This document shows, piece after piece, positions 32,347-40,583 of a stretch of DNA of 64,000 nt. Positions within the stretch are counted from its first letter, which is position 1. The number at the start of each line of letters is the position of its first letter. This stretch comes from Niabella sp. (GTDB lineage: Bacteria; Bacteroidota; Bacteroidia; Chitinophagales; Chitinophagaceae), in assembly GCA_027493055.1 (NCBI GenBank), contig JAPUDO010000011.1, positions 1 through 64,000 on the forward strand, read 5' to 3'. The notes beneath the pieces are model-generated. The model made no database searches. It had not been told where the DNA came from and saw only the letters and a program-made list of their open reading frames with translations. Position numbers and translations under genes: made by a program.

Positions 32347-33318
32347 ATGCACCTGATTTATATCTGGATAGTGCTTTTCTGCGCTAGCCTCAATACAGGT
32401 TATGCCCAGATAGTCCAGGGACTTACCGGCGTGCCCGACACATCTTTTAATACTCCATCCGCTTTTCAGAAAGAAAAAAAATACCATCCGCAAATACAAA
32501 TGCCTGTAGTGCCTGCATCAAAGGCAGTAGTTGAAAAGAGGAATATCGTTTATCATCAGGTGAATAAAAGAAAGCTTGTAACGGATGCTTTTTATCCTGT
32601 AAAAGGTAAGGGTAACGGCATCGCAGTAATCATTATTCATGGAGGAGGCTGGCGAAGCGGTAACCGTACCCAGCATCATGATCTGGCAAGGGCATTGGCA
32701 GCAAAAGGATATGCCTGTTTCACGCCCGAATACAGGTTGTCCACCGAAGCTTTTTATCCTGCCGCCATTTTCGATATTAAAGAAGCTATTAAGTGGATAA
32801 GAGTACATGCAAAAGACTTTGGCGTAGATACTGCAAAGCTGGCTGTAGCAGGCTTTTCAGCAGGCGGACAAATGGCGGCTCTTATTGGGTGCACAGGAAA
32901 TATGCCTGCTTTTGAAAACTATGATACCAAGAATGGGATCAGCACCAGGGTCAGTGCTATTATTGACATAGACGGAACACTGTCTTTTGTTCATGCCGAA
33001 AGCAGTGAGCAGAAAGAGCCGTCTAAAGTGGGCGCTTCGGCTTACTGGCTGGGATATTCTCCCCGGGAGAATCCTGTGCTTTGGGCATCAGCATCGCCCC
33101 TGAGCTATGCTGCATGTAGCCCGCCTGTATTATTTCTCAACAGTTCAGTAGAGCGTATGCACGCCGGTCGGGATGATTATATAAAAGTTTTAAAAGATAG
33201 AAATGTTTATAGCGAGGTGCATACTTTCGAAAACAGCCCTCACGCATTTTGTTTGTTTGAGCCATGGTTCACACCAACGGTAACATTAATGGCTGATTTC
33301 TTAAAAAAAGTGTTTTAA
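32347..33318 (+). CDS. Alpha/beta-hydrolase esterase (first copy)
   Basis: A 323-residue secreted protein from the ATG at 32347, signal peptide 'MHLIYIWIVLFCASLNTGYAQ'. The oxyanion loop is 'VIIIHGGGWRSG', the nucleophile elbow 'VAGFSAGGQMAAL' (Ser), and the catalytic His lies near 'FENSPHAFCLFEPW'. This is the carboxylesterase / BD-FAE-like group often seen in plant-polysaccharide loci, acting on acetyl or feruloyl esters. The longer frame starting at 32224 lacks signal-peptide logic and spans a leader with a 7-bp hairpin (GCTGGTG/CACCAGC). Pectin ester specificity is inferred from the neighbours only. Confidence 0.85.
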   Translation: MHLIYIWIVLFCASLNTGYAQIVQGLTGVPDTSFNTPSAFQKEKKYHPQIQMPVVPASKAVVEKRNIVYHQVNKRKLVTDAFYPVKGKGNGIAVIIIHGGGWRSGNRTQHHDLARALAAKGYACFTPEYRLSTEAFYPAAIFDIKEAIKWIRVHAKDFGVDTAKLAVAGFSAGGQMAALIGCTGNMPAFENYDTKNGISTRVSAIIDIDGTLSFVHAESSEQKEPSKVGASAYWLGYSPRENPVLWASASPLSYAACSPPVLFLNSSVERMHAGRDDYIKVLKDRNVYSEVHTFENSPHAFCLFEPWFTPTVTLMADFLKKVF

Positions 33319-33320
33319 AA

Positions 33321-34613
33321 ATGAGTATGAAAACCCTCCTGTTATTATTATCTGTCTTCTGTTGTATGGCAGCAGCAGCACAGCAGCCTGTACCGGTTAA
33401 GCCGCGCGTGCTTATCAGTACTGACATTGGCGGTACTGACCCTGATGATAACCAGTCCATCACTCATTTTTTGATGTATGCCCACCTCTTTCATACAGAA
33501 GGGCTGGTGTCTTCACCTTCTTACGGGGCAGGAAATAAAAGTGAATTGCTACGTATGATTGATCTGTATGAAAAAGATTTACCGAAGCTGCAAAAGCATC
33601 AGAAAGGATATCCGGCTCCTGATGAGCTGCGGGCTGTTTGTAAGCAGGGCCGATTAGGGGCCGCTCCTTATAAAGGGTATTTAACGGCAACAGAAGGCTC
33701 CGACTGGATCATTAAGTGTGCCAGAAAAAAGAACACACTACCTTTATGGGTACTGGTTTGGGGCGGACTGGATGATCTGGCGCAGGCGCTACATGATGCA
33801 CCTGATATTCAGAAGAACATAAAAGTGTACTGGATAGGAGGACCTAATAAAAAATGGAGCGCCAACAGCTATGCTTACATTGCTGAGCATTTTCCCAACC
33901 TTTGGTTTATAGAGGTGAATGCTTCATATTATGGCTTTTTTTCTAACAGCACGATCCTTGATAGTGTACAGTCGTCAGACTATTACGGGAAGTATATTAA
34001 GGCTGCCGGGCATTTGGGAAAAGATTTCAAAAATTATTACGGTGGCGAGGTAAAAATGGGTGATACACCTTCGCTGTTATATTTAATGGATGGTGATCCC
34101 AATAACCCTGCGCGTGAAAGCTGGGGCGGCAGTTTTTCAAAATTTAAACATAGCCCACGTGTTGTTTATGACAGGGTAACAACTTTAAAGGATACAGCAG
34201 CCTTTTGCACCATTGTAGAGTTTAGGCTGAAAGGACCTGAAATAGAAATACCTGCGGATTCCGCTTGTTTCTGGATGGAGACACCCTATCAGAAAAGTAC
34301 ACAAAAATGGGCCGGTTATTACCTGGGTAATGGACAATATGCGCTGAAATATGCGCCCAAACAGGCAGAAACAGTGGCGTATAAATTTACTTCCGCTATA
34401 CCCGGTTTCCCTGCAGGCAGTGGCAAATTGGTTGTGACAAATAGCTGGCCGGGAAAAAGGAATACAACAGATTATGTGTTAGGCGATAATTGGTACACAG
34501 ACAGGTCCGAGCCAGAATTGTATGATGGGAAAATACAGGGCGGTAAAACAATTTCCAGATGGAGAAGCGATGTTTTGCTTGATTGGGCAAAGTACTGGAG
34601 CTGGCTTCAATAA
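33321..34613 (+). CDS. DUF1593 protein, nucleoside-hydrolase-like, secreted
   Basis: A 430-residue protein with signal peptide 'MSMKTLLLLLSVFCCMAAAAQQ', starting 2 bp after the esterase stop. The DUF1593 N-domain opens 'KPRVLISTDIGGTDPDDNQSITHFLMYA', in which the Asp cluster resembles the Ca2+-binding DTDxGxDDxxA site of nucleoside hydrolases, and contains 'LPLWVLVWGGLDDLAQAL'. The C-terminal ~120 residues form a beta-sandwich-like module. Its presence inside a pectin operon argues for a glycosidase or glycan-processing role, but I know of no assigned activity for it. The Asp-rich site is intact, so it is probably an enzyme. Confidence 0.85.
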   Translation: MSMKTLLLLLSVFCCMAAAAQQPVPVKPRVLISTDIGGTDPDDNQSITHFLMYAHLFHTEGLVSSPSYGAGNKSELLRMIDLYEKDLPKLQKHQKGYPAPDELRAVCKQGRLGAAPYKGYLTATEGSDWIIKCARKKNTLPLWVLVWGGLDDLAQALHDAPDIQKNIKVYWIGGPNKKWSANSYAYIAEHFPNLWFIEVNASYYGFFSNSTILDSVQSSDYYGKYIKAAGHLGKDFKNYYGGEVKMGDTPSLLYLMDGDPNNPARESWGGSFSKFKHSPRVVYDRVTTLKDTAAFCTIVEFRLKGPEIEIPADSACFWMETPYQKSTQKWAGYYLGNGQYALKYAPKQAETVAYKFTSAIPGFPAGSGKLVVTNSWPGKRNTTDYVLGDNWYTDRSEPELYDGKIQGGKTISRWRSDVLLDWAKYWSWLQ

Positions 34614-34636
34614 AACTGGTTAAAAAATACTTATTG

Positions 34637-35713
34637 ATGAAAAAAGTAGTAAAAAACAAATGTTGGAGCTATAGCAGCGCTGTTACTGGTTTTATAATAA
34701 TGGTGGTGATGATGGCAACTGGTGTTTTGCAGGCGCAAACCTCAAATCCGCAGCAATACAAATACACTTTTACTGTTGCAAAAGACGGCAGCGGGGAGTT
34801 TAAATATATACAGGATGCTATTGATGCCATGCGGGTTTATCCGCTGGCGCCAATAACACTGTATATAAAAAATGGTGTGTATAATGAAAAGATAGAATTA
34901 CCGGCAAATAATACCGATGTTACTTTTATTGGTGAAGATGCAGACAAAACCATTATCACCTTCAATGATTATTCAGGGCGTGGCAAGCTTACTACCTTCA
35001 CTTCATTTACTGCTAAGATATCGGGTAACAGGTTTACAGCGCAGAATATCACCTTTGTAAATAATGCCGGCCGTGTAGGACAGGCTGTAGCATTATATGT
35101 TGATGCAGATAAAGCAGTGTTCAGGAGCTGTAAGTTTATAGGCGACCAGGATACTATATTCAGCGCCGGTGAAACTTCAAGACAATTATTTATAGACTGT
35201 TATATAGAAGGCACTACCGATTTTATCTTCGGCCCGTCCACGGCTGTTTTTCAAAATTGTGTGATCAAAGAAAAATCAAATTCTTACATTACTGCTGCCA
35301 GCACCACACCGGGCCAGAAATTTGGCTACGTGTTTTTAGACTGTAAAATTCAGGCAGCTGATGAAGTTAGTAAAGTATATCTCGGCAGGCCCTGGCGCGC
35401 ACATGCTAAAACGGTTTTTATACGTTGTGAGCTACCCAAACAAATTGTTGCAGCAGGTTGGCATAACTGGGGCAACCCCGAAAACGAAAAAACAGTGTTA
35501 TATGCAGAGTATAAAAGTACCGGGGATGGCGCTATCCCGATAGGTATGGGGGCTGCAGGTCGCGTTCCCTGGGCAAAACAGCTTACAGATAAAGAAGCTG
35601 CGGCATATACTTTAGAAAATATTTTTACCTCCTGCAATCCCGGTCTGCCGGGAGAAAAAGACTGGTTCAGGCAAACTTCCTTAAAACCTTTTATATGGCC
35701 GGAAAAAAAATAG
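34637..35713 (+). CDS. Pectinesterase CE8 (first copy)
   Basis: A 358-residue pectin methylesterase from the ATG at 34637, with a signal peptide ending at 'GVLQAQ'. The family motifs are all present: 'IKNGVYNEKIEL' (GxYxE), 'VGQAVALYV', 'CKFIGDQDTIF' (QDT, catalytic Asp), 'TTDFIFGPSTAVFQNC' (DFIFG, catalytic Asp) and 'VYLGRPWRAHAKTVF' (LGRPW, Arg). It removes methyl esters from homogalacturonan, producing the de-esterified pectate that PL1 and PL10 enzymes cut. A second copy lies about 1.1 kb downstream on the same strand. Confidence 0.95.
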   Translation: MKKVVKNKCWSYSSAVTGFIIMVVMMATGVLQAQTSNPQQYKYTFTVAKDGSGEFKYIQDAIDAMRVYPLAPITLYIKNGVYNEKIELPANNTDVTFIGEDADKTIITFNDYSGRGKLTTFTSFTAKISGNRFTAQNITFVNNAGRVGQAVALYVDADKAVFRSCKFIGDQDTIFSAGETSRQLFIDCYIEGTTDFIFGPSTAVFQNCVIKEKSNSYITAASTTPGQKFGYVFLDCKIQAADEVSKVYLGRPWRAHAKTVFIRCELPKQIVAAGWHNWGNPENEKTVLYAEYKSTGDGAIPIGMGAAGRVPWAKQLTDKEAAAYTLENIFTSCNPGLPGEKDWFRQTSLKPFIWPEKK

Positions 35714-35739
35714 TGAATTGTAAGGATTCTTTGTACTGT

Positions 35740-35762
35740 CACCCTGAGCTTGACGAAGGGTG
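35740..35762. repeat. CCTGAGCTTGACGAAGG-type intergenic hairpin repeat
   Basis: A 23-bp element with inverted ends CACCCT/AGGGTG around GAGCTTGACGA. Similar sequence recurs at 36853-36873 and, degenerate, at 36829-36845. It resembles a REP-like hairpin family I recognise as dispersed in Bacteroidota genomes. It lies between the first pectinesterase gene and the second esterase gene. Confidence 0.65.
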
Positions 35763-35841
35763 GTTTTCCGGGCGCACCATTACAGCGCTCTTTTATCGCC
35801 CCAACAAATCCGGCAGAAAACCGTGGGAGGCAACTTTTCGC

Positions 35842-36789
35842 ATGAGGAGAAGATCCCTTCTTTCAGTTGGAATGATGGTAGCGAATATTTTTTTGCTGGT
35901 TGCATTTAATAAAGTCCGGGCCCAGGAGTTTTATCCTGTTTGGGAAAAAGGAAAGATACCCGGGGTTAATAAAATTCCTGTCAAAGATAGTATTGTAGCT
36001 GAACGGATATGGCAGGTGGAAACACCGGGTATTTATGCTTTTCCTGCTACCCGGGCAGAGAATACCGGAACTACGGTTTTGATATGTCCCGGCGGTGGTT
36101 ATCAGAGAGCCTCCTATGTATATAATGGTTTCAATTTTGCCAAATGGTTCAACACGCTTGGCATTAATGTTTTTGTGCTCATCTACCGGCTGCCGCATCA
36201 ACGCAATCTTACTGATCGTGCCAATGCGCCTGTGCAGGATGCCCAGCGGGCCATCAAATACATCAGGGCCAATGCGGGTAAATGGAAGGTCAATCCTGAT
36301 AAAGTAGGTGTGATGGGCATTAGCGCCGGAGGGCACCTGGTATCCACACTTTCCACGCAGCCTGATGATCTAACCAGGATAAAAGATATACTGGATACGG
36401 TTAAGTATCGCCCCGATTTTGCAATACTGCTGTCTCCGGTTGTTTCAATGGGACAATGGGCGCATAAAGGCAGCAAGGCAAACCTGCTGGGTGCAGATAC
36501 TTCTAGTGTAAGGGTTGAAAAATATTCTGCCGAGAAACAGGTGTCTGGTTACACACCACCCACTTTTATTGTTCATGCCCTCAATGATAAAACAGTGAAT
36601 GTTCGCAACAGCCTTATGTATTACAATGCGCTGGTTGATCATAATATCAATGCCAGCCTGCATGTATTTCCCCAGGGTAGCCATGGCATACGCCTCACAG
36701 AAAATCCCGGCAGTACTGAGCTGTGGCTACCGCTGCTGCATTCATGGATGAAAGAAATGAATTTTTTAACACCTATACCTTTTAAATGA
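35842..36789 (+). CDS. Alpha/beta-hydrolase esterase (second copy)
   Basis: A 315-residue secreted protein from the ATG at 35842, with a signal peptide ending near 'FNKVRAQ'. The oxyanion region is 'VLICPGGGYQRAS', the nucleophile elbow 'VGVMGISAGGHLVSTL', the acid in 'FIVHALNDKTV' and the His in 'VFPQGSHGIRL'. This is the acetyl-xylan-esterase-like / pectin-acetylesterase-like group, clearly diverged from the copy at 32347. Together with the CE12-type enzyme the locus encodes three candidate deacetylases. The longer frame from 35695 is excluded because it runs through a REP-like repeat. Confidence 0.87.
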   Translation: MRRRSLLSVGMMVANIFLLVAFNKVRAQEFYPVWEKGKIPGVNKIPVKDSIVAERIWQVETPGIYAFPATRAENTGTTVLICPGGGYQRASYVYNGFNFAKWFNTLGINVFVLIYRLPHQRNLTDRANAPVQDAQRAIKYIRANAGKWKVNPDKVGVMGISAGGHLVSTLSTQPDDLTRIKDILDTVKYRPDFAILLSPVVSMGQWAHKGSKANLLGADTSSVRVEKYSAEKQVSGYTPPTFIVHALNDKTVNVRNSLMYYNALVDHNINASLHVFPQGSHGIRLTENPGSTELWLPLLHSWMKEMNFLTPIPFK

Positions 36790-37886
36790 TGAATTTGTTT
36801 GCAACCGAGGTTCTGGAAAAAGAGGAATGTCATCCTGGGCCTGACGTATGTTATCCTGAGCTTGACGAAGGAGGCGTTCTCCCGAAAAAACTTTGGCAGT
36901 ACGTCAATAACAACCAGCCTTATTTTTTTAGAACTCTTCTGACTACCATAATTTTTTTGTTTTTTTTCAGCCTGACGGCTTTTTGCATCAAACCTGATTT
37001 TGTTGTTGCCAAAGATGGCAGCGGGGATTTTAAAACCGTACAGGAAGCCATCAACGCCGTGCCTGATCTGCGTAAGGAGCAGACCTTCATTTATATTAAG
37101 AACGGTGTGTACAAGGAAAAGCTGATATTACCCGATACCAAGACCAATGTGAAATTTGTTGGACAGCATGCAGACAGTGTTATTTTAACCTTTGACGATT
37201 ACGCTTCTAAAAAGAATCAATCTGGTAAAGACATAGGAACAAGCTGCAGTGCCTCCTTTTTTATACATGGCAATGGTTTTACCGCAGAAAATATTACGTT
37301 TGAGAATAGCTCCGGTCCCGTTGGGCAGGCAGTGGCGGTAAGAGTGGCTGCAGACAGGGTAAAGTTTCTGAATTGCAAATTCCTGGGTTTTCAGGACACC
37401 TTATATACCTGGGGCTATGGAGCGGGAGCCAGGCAGTATTATAAGAACTGTTATATAGAAGGGACGGTAGATTTCATCTTTGGCTCATCAACAGCAGTGT
37501 TTGAAGAGTGCCGTATTTATGGGAAGAAAGCAGGTTATTTCACAGCAGCCAGTACACCGGATTCTGCAAAATACGGCTACGTGTTTATCAAATGCAGCAT
37601 AGAAGGAGATGCGCCGCCGGCTTCATTTTTTCTGGGGCGCCCCTGGAGGCCCTACGCCAAAACAGTGTTTATAGATTGCACTATGACAGCAATTGTAAAG
37701 CCGGAAGGCTGGAACAACTGGCGTAAGGAATCTAACGAGCAAACTGTTTTTTATGGCGAATATCATTCAACTGGGAAAGGCGCTGACAAAACAATGCGTG
37801 TTGGCTGGTCGCATCAGCTAACTAAAGAGCAGGCAGCACAGTACACGCTTAGTAATATTTTATATGGATGGAATGTAAACGATTAA
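36786..37886 (+). CDS. Pectinesterase CE8 (second copy), with repeat-derived N-terminus
   Basis: A 366-residue frame with intact CE8 motifs: 'IKNGVYKEKLIL', 'VGQAVAVRV', 'CKFLGFQDTLYT', 'TVDFIFGSSTAVFEEC' and 'FFLGRPWRPYAKTVF'. The only ATGs before the catalytic domain are at 36786/36789, overlapping the previous gene's stop. The first ~45 codons run through REP-like repeats ('CYPELDEGG') before a hydrophobic signal-like stretch 'TLLTTIIFLFFFSLTAFC'. The native start seems to have been replaced by the repeat, unless a non-ATG start nearer the signal is used. Function is pectin demethylation; export efficiency is uncertain. Confidence 0.88.
   Translation: MMNLFATEVLEKEECHPGPDVCYPELDEGGVLPKKLWQYVNNNQPYFFRTLLTTIIFLFFFSLTAFCIKPDFVVAKDGSGDFKTVQEAINAVPDLRKEQTFIYIKNGVYKEKLILPDTKTNVKFVGQHADSVILTFDDYASKKNQSGKDIGTSCSASFFIHGNGFTAENITFENSSGPVGQAVAVRVAADRVKFLNCKFLGFQDTLYTWGYGAGARQYYKNCYIEGTVDFIFGSSTAVFEECRIYGKKAGYFTAASTPDSAKYGYVFIKCSIEGDAPPASFFLGRPWRPYAKTVFIDCTMTAIVKPEGWNNWRKESNEQTVFYGEYHSTGKGADKTMRVGWSHQLTKEQAAQYTLSNILYGWNVND
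36829..36873. repeat. Tandem REP-like repeats within a pectinesterase 5' end
   Basis: Two degenerate units, GTCATCCTGGGCCTGACG and TTATCCTGAGCTTGACGAAGG, lie in tandem inside the coding frame of the second pectinesterase. They are related to the element at 35740-35762 and encode the peptides 'CHPGPD' and 'CYPELDEG'. Confidence 0.6.
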
Positions 37887-37924
37887 GCCATCTGTAAAAC
37901 ATACCTGAATAAAATATATAACAC

Positions 37925-39541
37925 ATGATGAAAACGATTTTTACCATAGCATTGATGGCTTTGGGTTATGCACTCTACGCTCAACAGCCTTATGTATCGC
38001 AGGTTTGGAGCCCCGATAACGGGGATGGCACTTATAAGAATCCTGTTATCAATGCAGATTATTCGGATCCCGATGCTATAAGAGTAGGAGATGATTTTTA
38101 CATGATTGCGTCCAGCTTTGATCAGGTACCGGGTTTGCCTATCCTGCATTCAAAAGACCTGGTGAACTGGAAGATCATCGGCCATGCCCTGCAACGCCAG
38201 GTGCCGTTAAAAGTGTTTAATAAAAATCAGCATGGCAATGGCGTGTGGGCGCCGGCAATACGTTATCATAAAGATGAATTTTATATCTATTATCCCGATC
38301 CTGATTTTGGGATTTATGTTACCAAAGCAAAAAGTATTACCGGCCCCTGGAGCGATCCGGTATTAGTAGATGCGGGTTCAGGTTTGATAGATCCCTGCCC
38401 TTTCTGGGACGAAGATGGTAAAGTGTATTTATCCATTGCGTATGCTGGAAGTCGGGCAGGCATCAAAAGCATCCTGGTGATGAAAGAGCTGAATGCGGAA
38501 GGGACCAAAGTAATTAATAACGGTGTGATGGTATATGATGGGCATGGAATAGACCCCACCATTGAAGGTCCTAAAATTTATAAACGCAACGGCTTCTATT
38601 ATTTATTTGCACCGGCAGGTGGTGTAGCCACCGGATGGCAGCTGGTATTGCGCAGCAAAAATATTTATGGACCTTACGAGCGTAAAGTAGTGATGGAGCA
38701 GGGAAAAACTTCTGTAAACGGGCCGCACCAGGGTGCATGGGTCAATACACAAACGGGCGAAGGCTGGTTCCTGCATTTCCAGGATAAAGAAGCTATCGGG
38801 CGCGTGGTGCATTTACAACCCATGAAATGGGTGAACGACTGGCCTGTAATTGGCGAAGACAAAGATGGAGATGGCACCGGCAACCCGGTATTAAAATATA
38901 AAAAGCCCAATGTAGGTAAAACTTATCCTGTACAAAACCCTGCAGAGTCTGATGAATTTAACAACCTGCAATTAGGTTTGCAATGGCAGTGGCAGGCCAA
39001 CCCCCAGGCCACCTGGAGTTTTATGAATACTCAGAAAGGCACGTTACGTTTGTTCGCTCACCCGGTAGAAAAAGATCAGACCTTGTGGAACACGCCCCAT
39101 GTGCTGTTGCAAAAATTTCCTCATGATGCTTTTACAGCTACTGCTAAGATCAGTTTTACACCCAGTGAAAAATTTACCGGGGAGAAAGCCGGCTTAACCA
39201 CAATGGCTATGAACTATGGAAGCATCGCTATAAAAAGAAAACAGGATGCCAGCTACATTGTTTTTACTTCCTGCGAGAAAGCAGACCGTGGCGGTAAGGA
39301 AACAGAAAAAGAACTGGTGAAGCTGAACCAGGGGGAAGTATACTTCCGTATGCAGTTTAAAGCAGATACTACCTGTGTGTTCAGCTACAGCCTGGACGGT
39401 AAAAAATTTACTGAAGCAGGCAGTATAAAATCCACTCCCGGCAAATGGATCGGTTCCAAAGTAGGCTTGTTCATAACCAGTGATGTAAAAATTAATGACG
39501 CAGGATTTATAGATGTGGACTGGTTCAGGGTGACGAAGTAA
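37925..39541 (+). CDS. GH43 family glycoside hydrolase (arabinofuranosidase/xylosidase)
   Basis: A 538-residue secreted enzyme, signal peptide 'MMKTIFTIALMALGYALYAQQ'. The N-terminal five-bladed propeller has 'NPVINADYSDPDAIRVGDDFYMIASSF' (catalytic base Asp in SDPDAIR), 'GSGLIDPCPFWDEDGKVYL' (pKa-modulating Asp) and 'DPTIEGPKIYKRNGFYYLF' (acid Glu). From about residue 340 a concanavalin-like beta-sandwich follows ('WQWQANPQATWSFMNTQKGTLRLFA'), as in two-domain GH43 beta-xylosidases. In a pectin locus it most likely removes arabinose or xylose side chains. It ends the enzyme cluster and a hairpin follows the stop. Confidence 0.9.
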   Translation: MMKTIFTIALMALGYALYAQQPYVSQVWSPDNGDGTYKNPVINADYSDPDAIRVGDDFYMIASSFDQVPGLPILHSKDLVNWKIIGHALQRQVPLKVFNKNQHGNGVWAPAIRYHKDEFYIYYPDPDFGIYVTKAKSITGPWSDPVLVDAGSGLIDPCPFWDEDGKVYLSIAYAGSRAGIKSILVMKELNAEGTKVINNGVMVYDGHGIDPTIEGPKIYKRNGFYYLFAPAGGVATGWQLVLRSKNIYGPYERKVVMEQGKTSVNGPHQGAWVNTQTGEGWFLHFQDKEAIGRVVHLQPMKWVNDWPVIGEDKDGDGTGNPVLKYKKPNVGKTYPVQNPAESDEFNNLQLGLQWQWQANPQATWSFMNTQKGTLRLFAHPVEKDQTLWNTPHVLLQKFPHDAFTATAKISFTPSEKFTGEKAGLTTMAMNYGSIAIKRKQDASYIVFTSCEKADRGGKETEKELVKLNQGEVYFRMQFKADTTCVFSYSLDGKKFTEAGSIKSTPGKWIGSKVGLFITSDVKINDAGFIDVDWFRVTK

Positions 39542-39737
39542 CAATATCATAATACTTCCATAAGGTGCTGTGCGAAGCGAGGACGCTTCGCACTTTATCA
39601 TATATCAATAAGGTCTTTTACTATTATACAAGAAAGACTATCCCGTAAATTTTGGCCCAGGCAATTCATAACAATCTCATAATACTTCCATAACAATTAG
39701 TTTATAACAGGGATGGAGTTTTGATAAACTCTAAACC
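39541..39737. other. Intergenic region with a terminator and a 23-bp direct repeat
   Basis: A 10-bp perfect stem GTGCGAAGCG/CGCTTCGCAC at 39570-39593, followed by TTTAT, likely ends the pectin operon. A 23-bp sequence (ACAATaTCATAATACTTCCA and onward) at 39541-39563 recurs at 39671-39693 with one difference. The promoter of the following phosphoesterase gene must lie after the second repeat. Confidence 0.65.
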
Positions 39738-40583
39738 ATGAATAAAAGACCGGTTGAAGTGGTGGTGATATCTGACCTGCATCTGGGTACCTATGCCTCC
39801 AGGGCTAAGGAGTTTACAGCCTACCTGAAAAGTATCGAGCCGCGTCTCTTAGTGCTTAACGGGGATATTATTGACGGGTGGCAGTTTAGTAAACGCTATT
39901 TTCCCCCTGCTCATATATCAGCTATTAAAGAAATTTTCAGCAAGCTTACCAATGGAACCCGTGTGGTGTACATTACAGGCAACCACGATGACGCTTTCAG
40001 GAAGTACGCTGATCTGGAGCTGGGTAATTTTTTGCTGGCAGACAAAATTGCTATAGAAGTAAACGGGAAAAGAACATGGATTTTTCATGGTGATGTATTT
40101 GACCATACCACTTCCCGGCAGGCAAAATTTTTAGGTAAGCTGGGAAGTAACGGGTATGCGGTGCTGCTGGGCTTTAACAGGGGGGTTAACTTTTTTATGC
40201 AGCTTTTAGGAAAGGAAAAACTTTCGCTGTCCAGATCTGTCATGCAGCAGTTTAATAAACGGGTCATCAAAATTGATGAATATGAGCAGAAGATAGCAGA
40301 GATTGCTATTGAAAAGAATTTTGATACGGTTATATGCGGGCATATTCATCAGCCGCAAAAAAGAATGATCACCAACGGGAAAGGCTCTGTTTGTTATCTC
40401 AATTCAGGTGACTGGGTAGAAAACATGACATCACTGGAATATTATGATGGCGAGTGGCATATATATAATTATAACGAAAATGATATTGTGCCTGAAAAAC
40501 CGGTACGCCATATATCCCGGCCCCAGGTGCTAACCAGCGAAATTGCCTTTTACCTGCATTCTTTAACCCCTAATAATTTATGA
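39738..40583 (+). CDS. LpxH-like metallophosphoesterase
   Basis: A 281-residue cytosolic enzyme with all calcineurin-like motifs: 'VISDLHLGT', 'LLVLNGDIIDGWQF', 'YITGNHDDA', 'WIFHGDVFDHT', 'VICGHIHQPQ'. It resembles UDP-2,3-diacylglucosamine hydrolase relatives of the LpxH2 type, so a role in lipid A or another surface lipid is plausible. The stop overlaps the start of the next glycosyltransferase gene (ATGA), indicating coupled expression and a shared surface-glycolipid pathway. True LpxH function is not proven by motif alone. Confidence 0.85.
   Translation: MNKRPVEVVVISDLHLGTYASRAKEFTAYLKSIEPRLLVLNGDIIDGWQFSKRYFPPAHISAIKEIFSKLTNGTRVVYITGNHDDAFRKYADLELGNFLLADKIAIEVNGKRTWIFHGDVFDHTTSRQAKFLGKLGSNGYAVLLGFNRGVNFFMQLLGKEKLSLSRSVMQQFNKRVIKIDEYEQKIAEIAIEKNFDTVICGHIHQPQKRMITNGKGSVCYLNSGDWVENMTSLEYYDGEWHIYNYNENDIVPEKPVRHISRPQVLTSEIAFYLHSLTPNNL

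Noticed and set aside
36786-36900. Functional cytoplasmic N-terminal domain of the second pectinesterase
   Set aside because: The residues are encoded by dispersed repeats, so they are more likely accidental than a domain.
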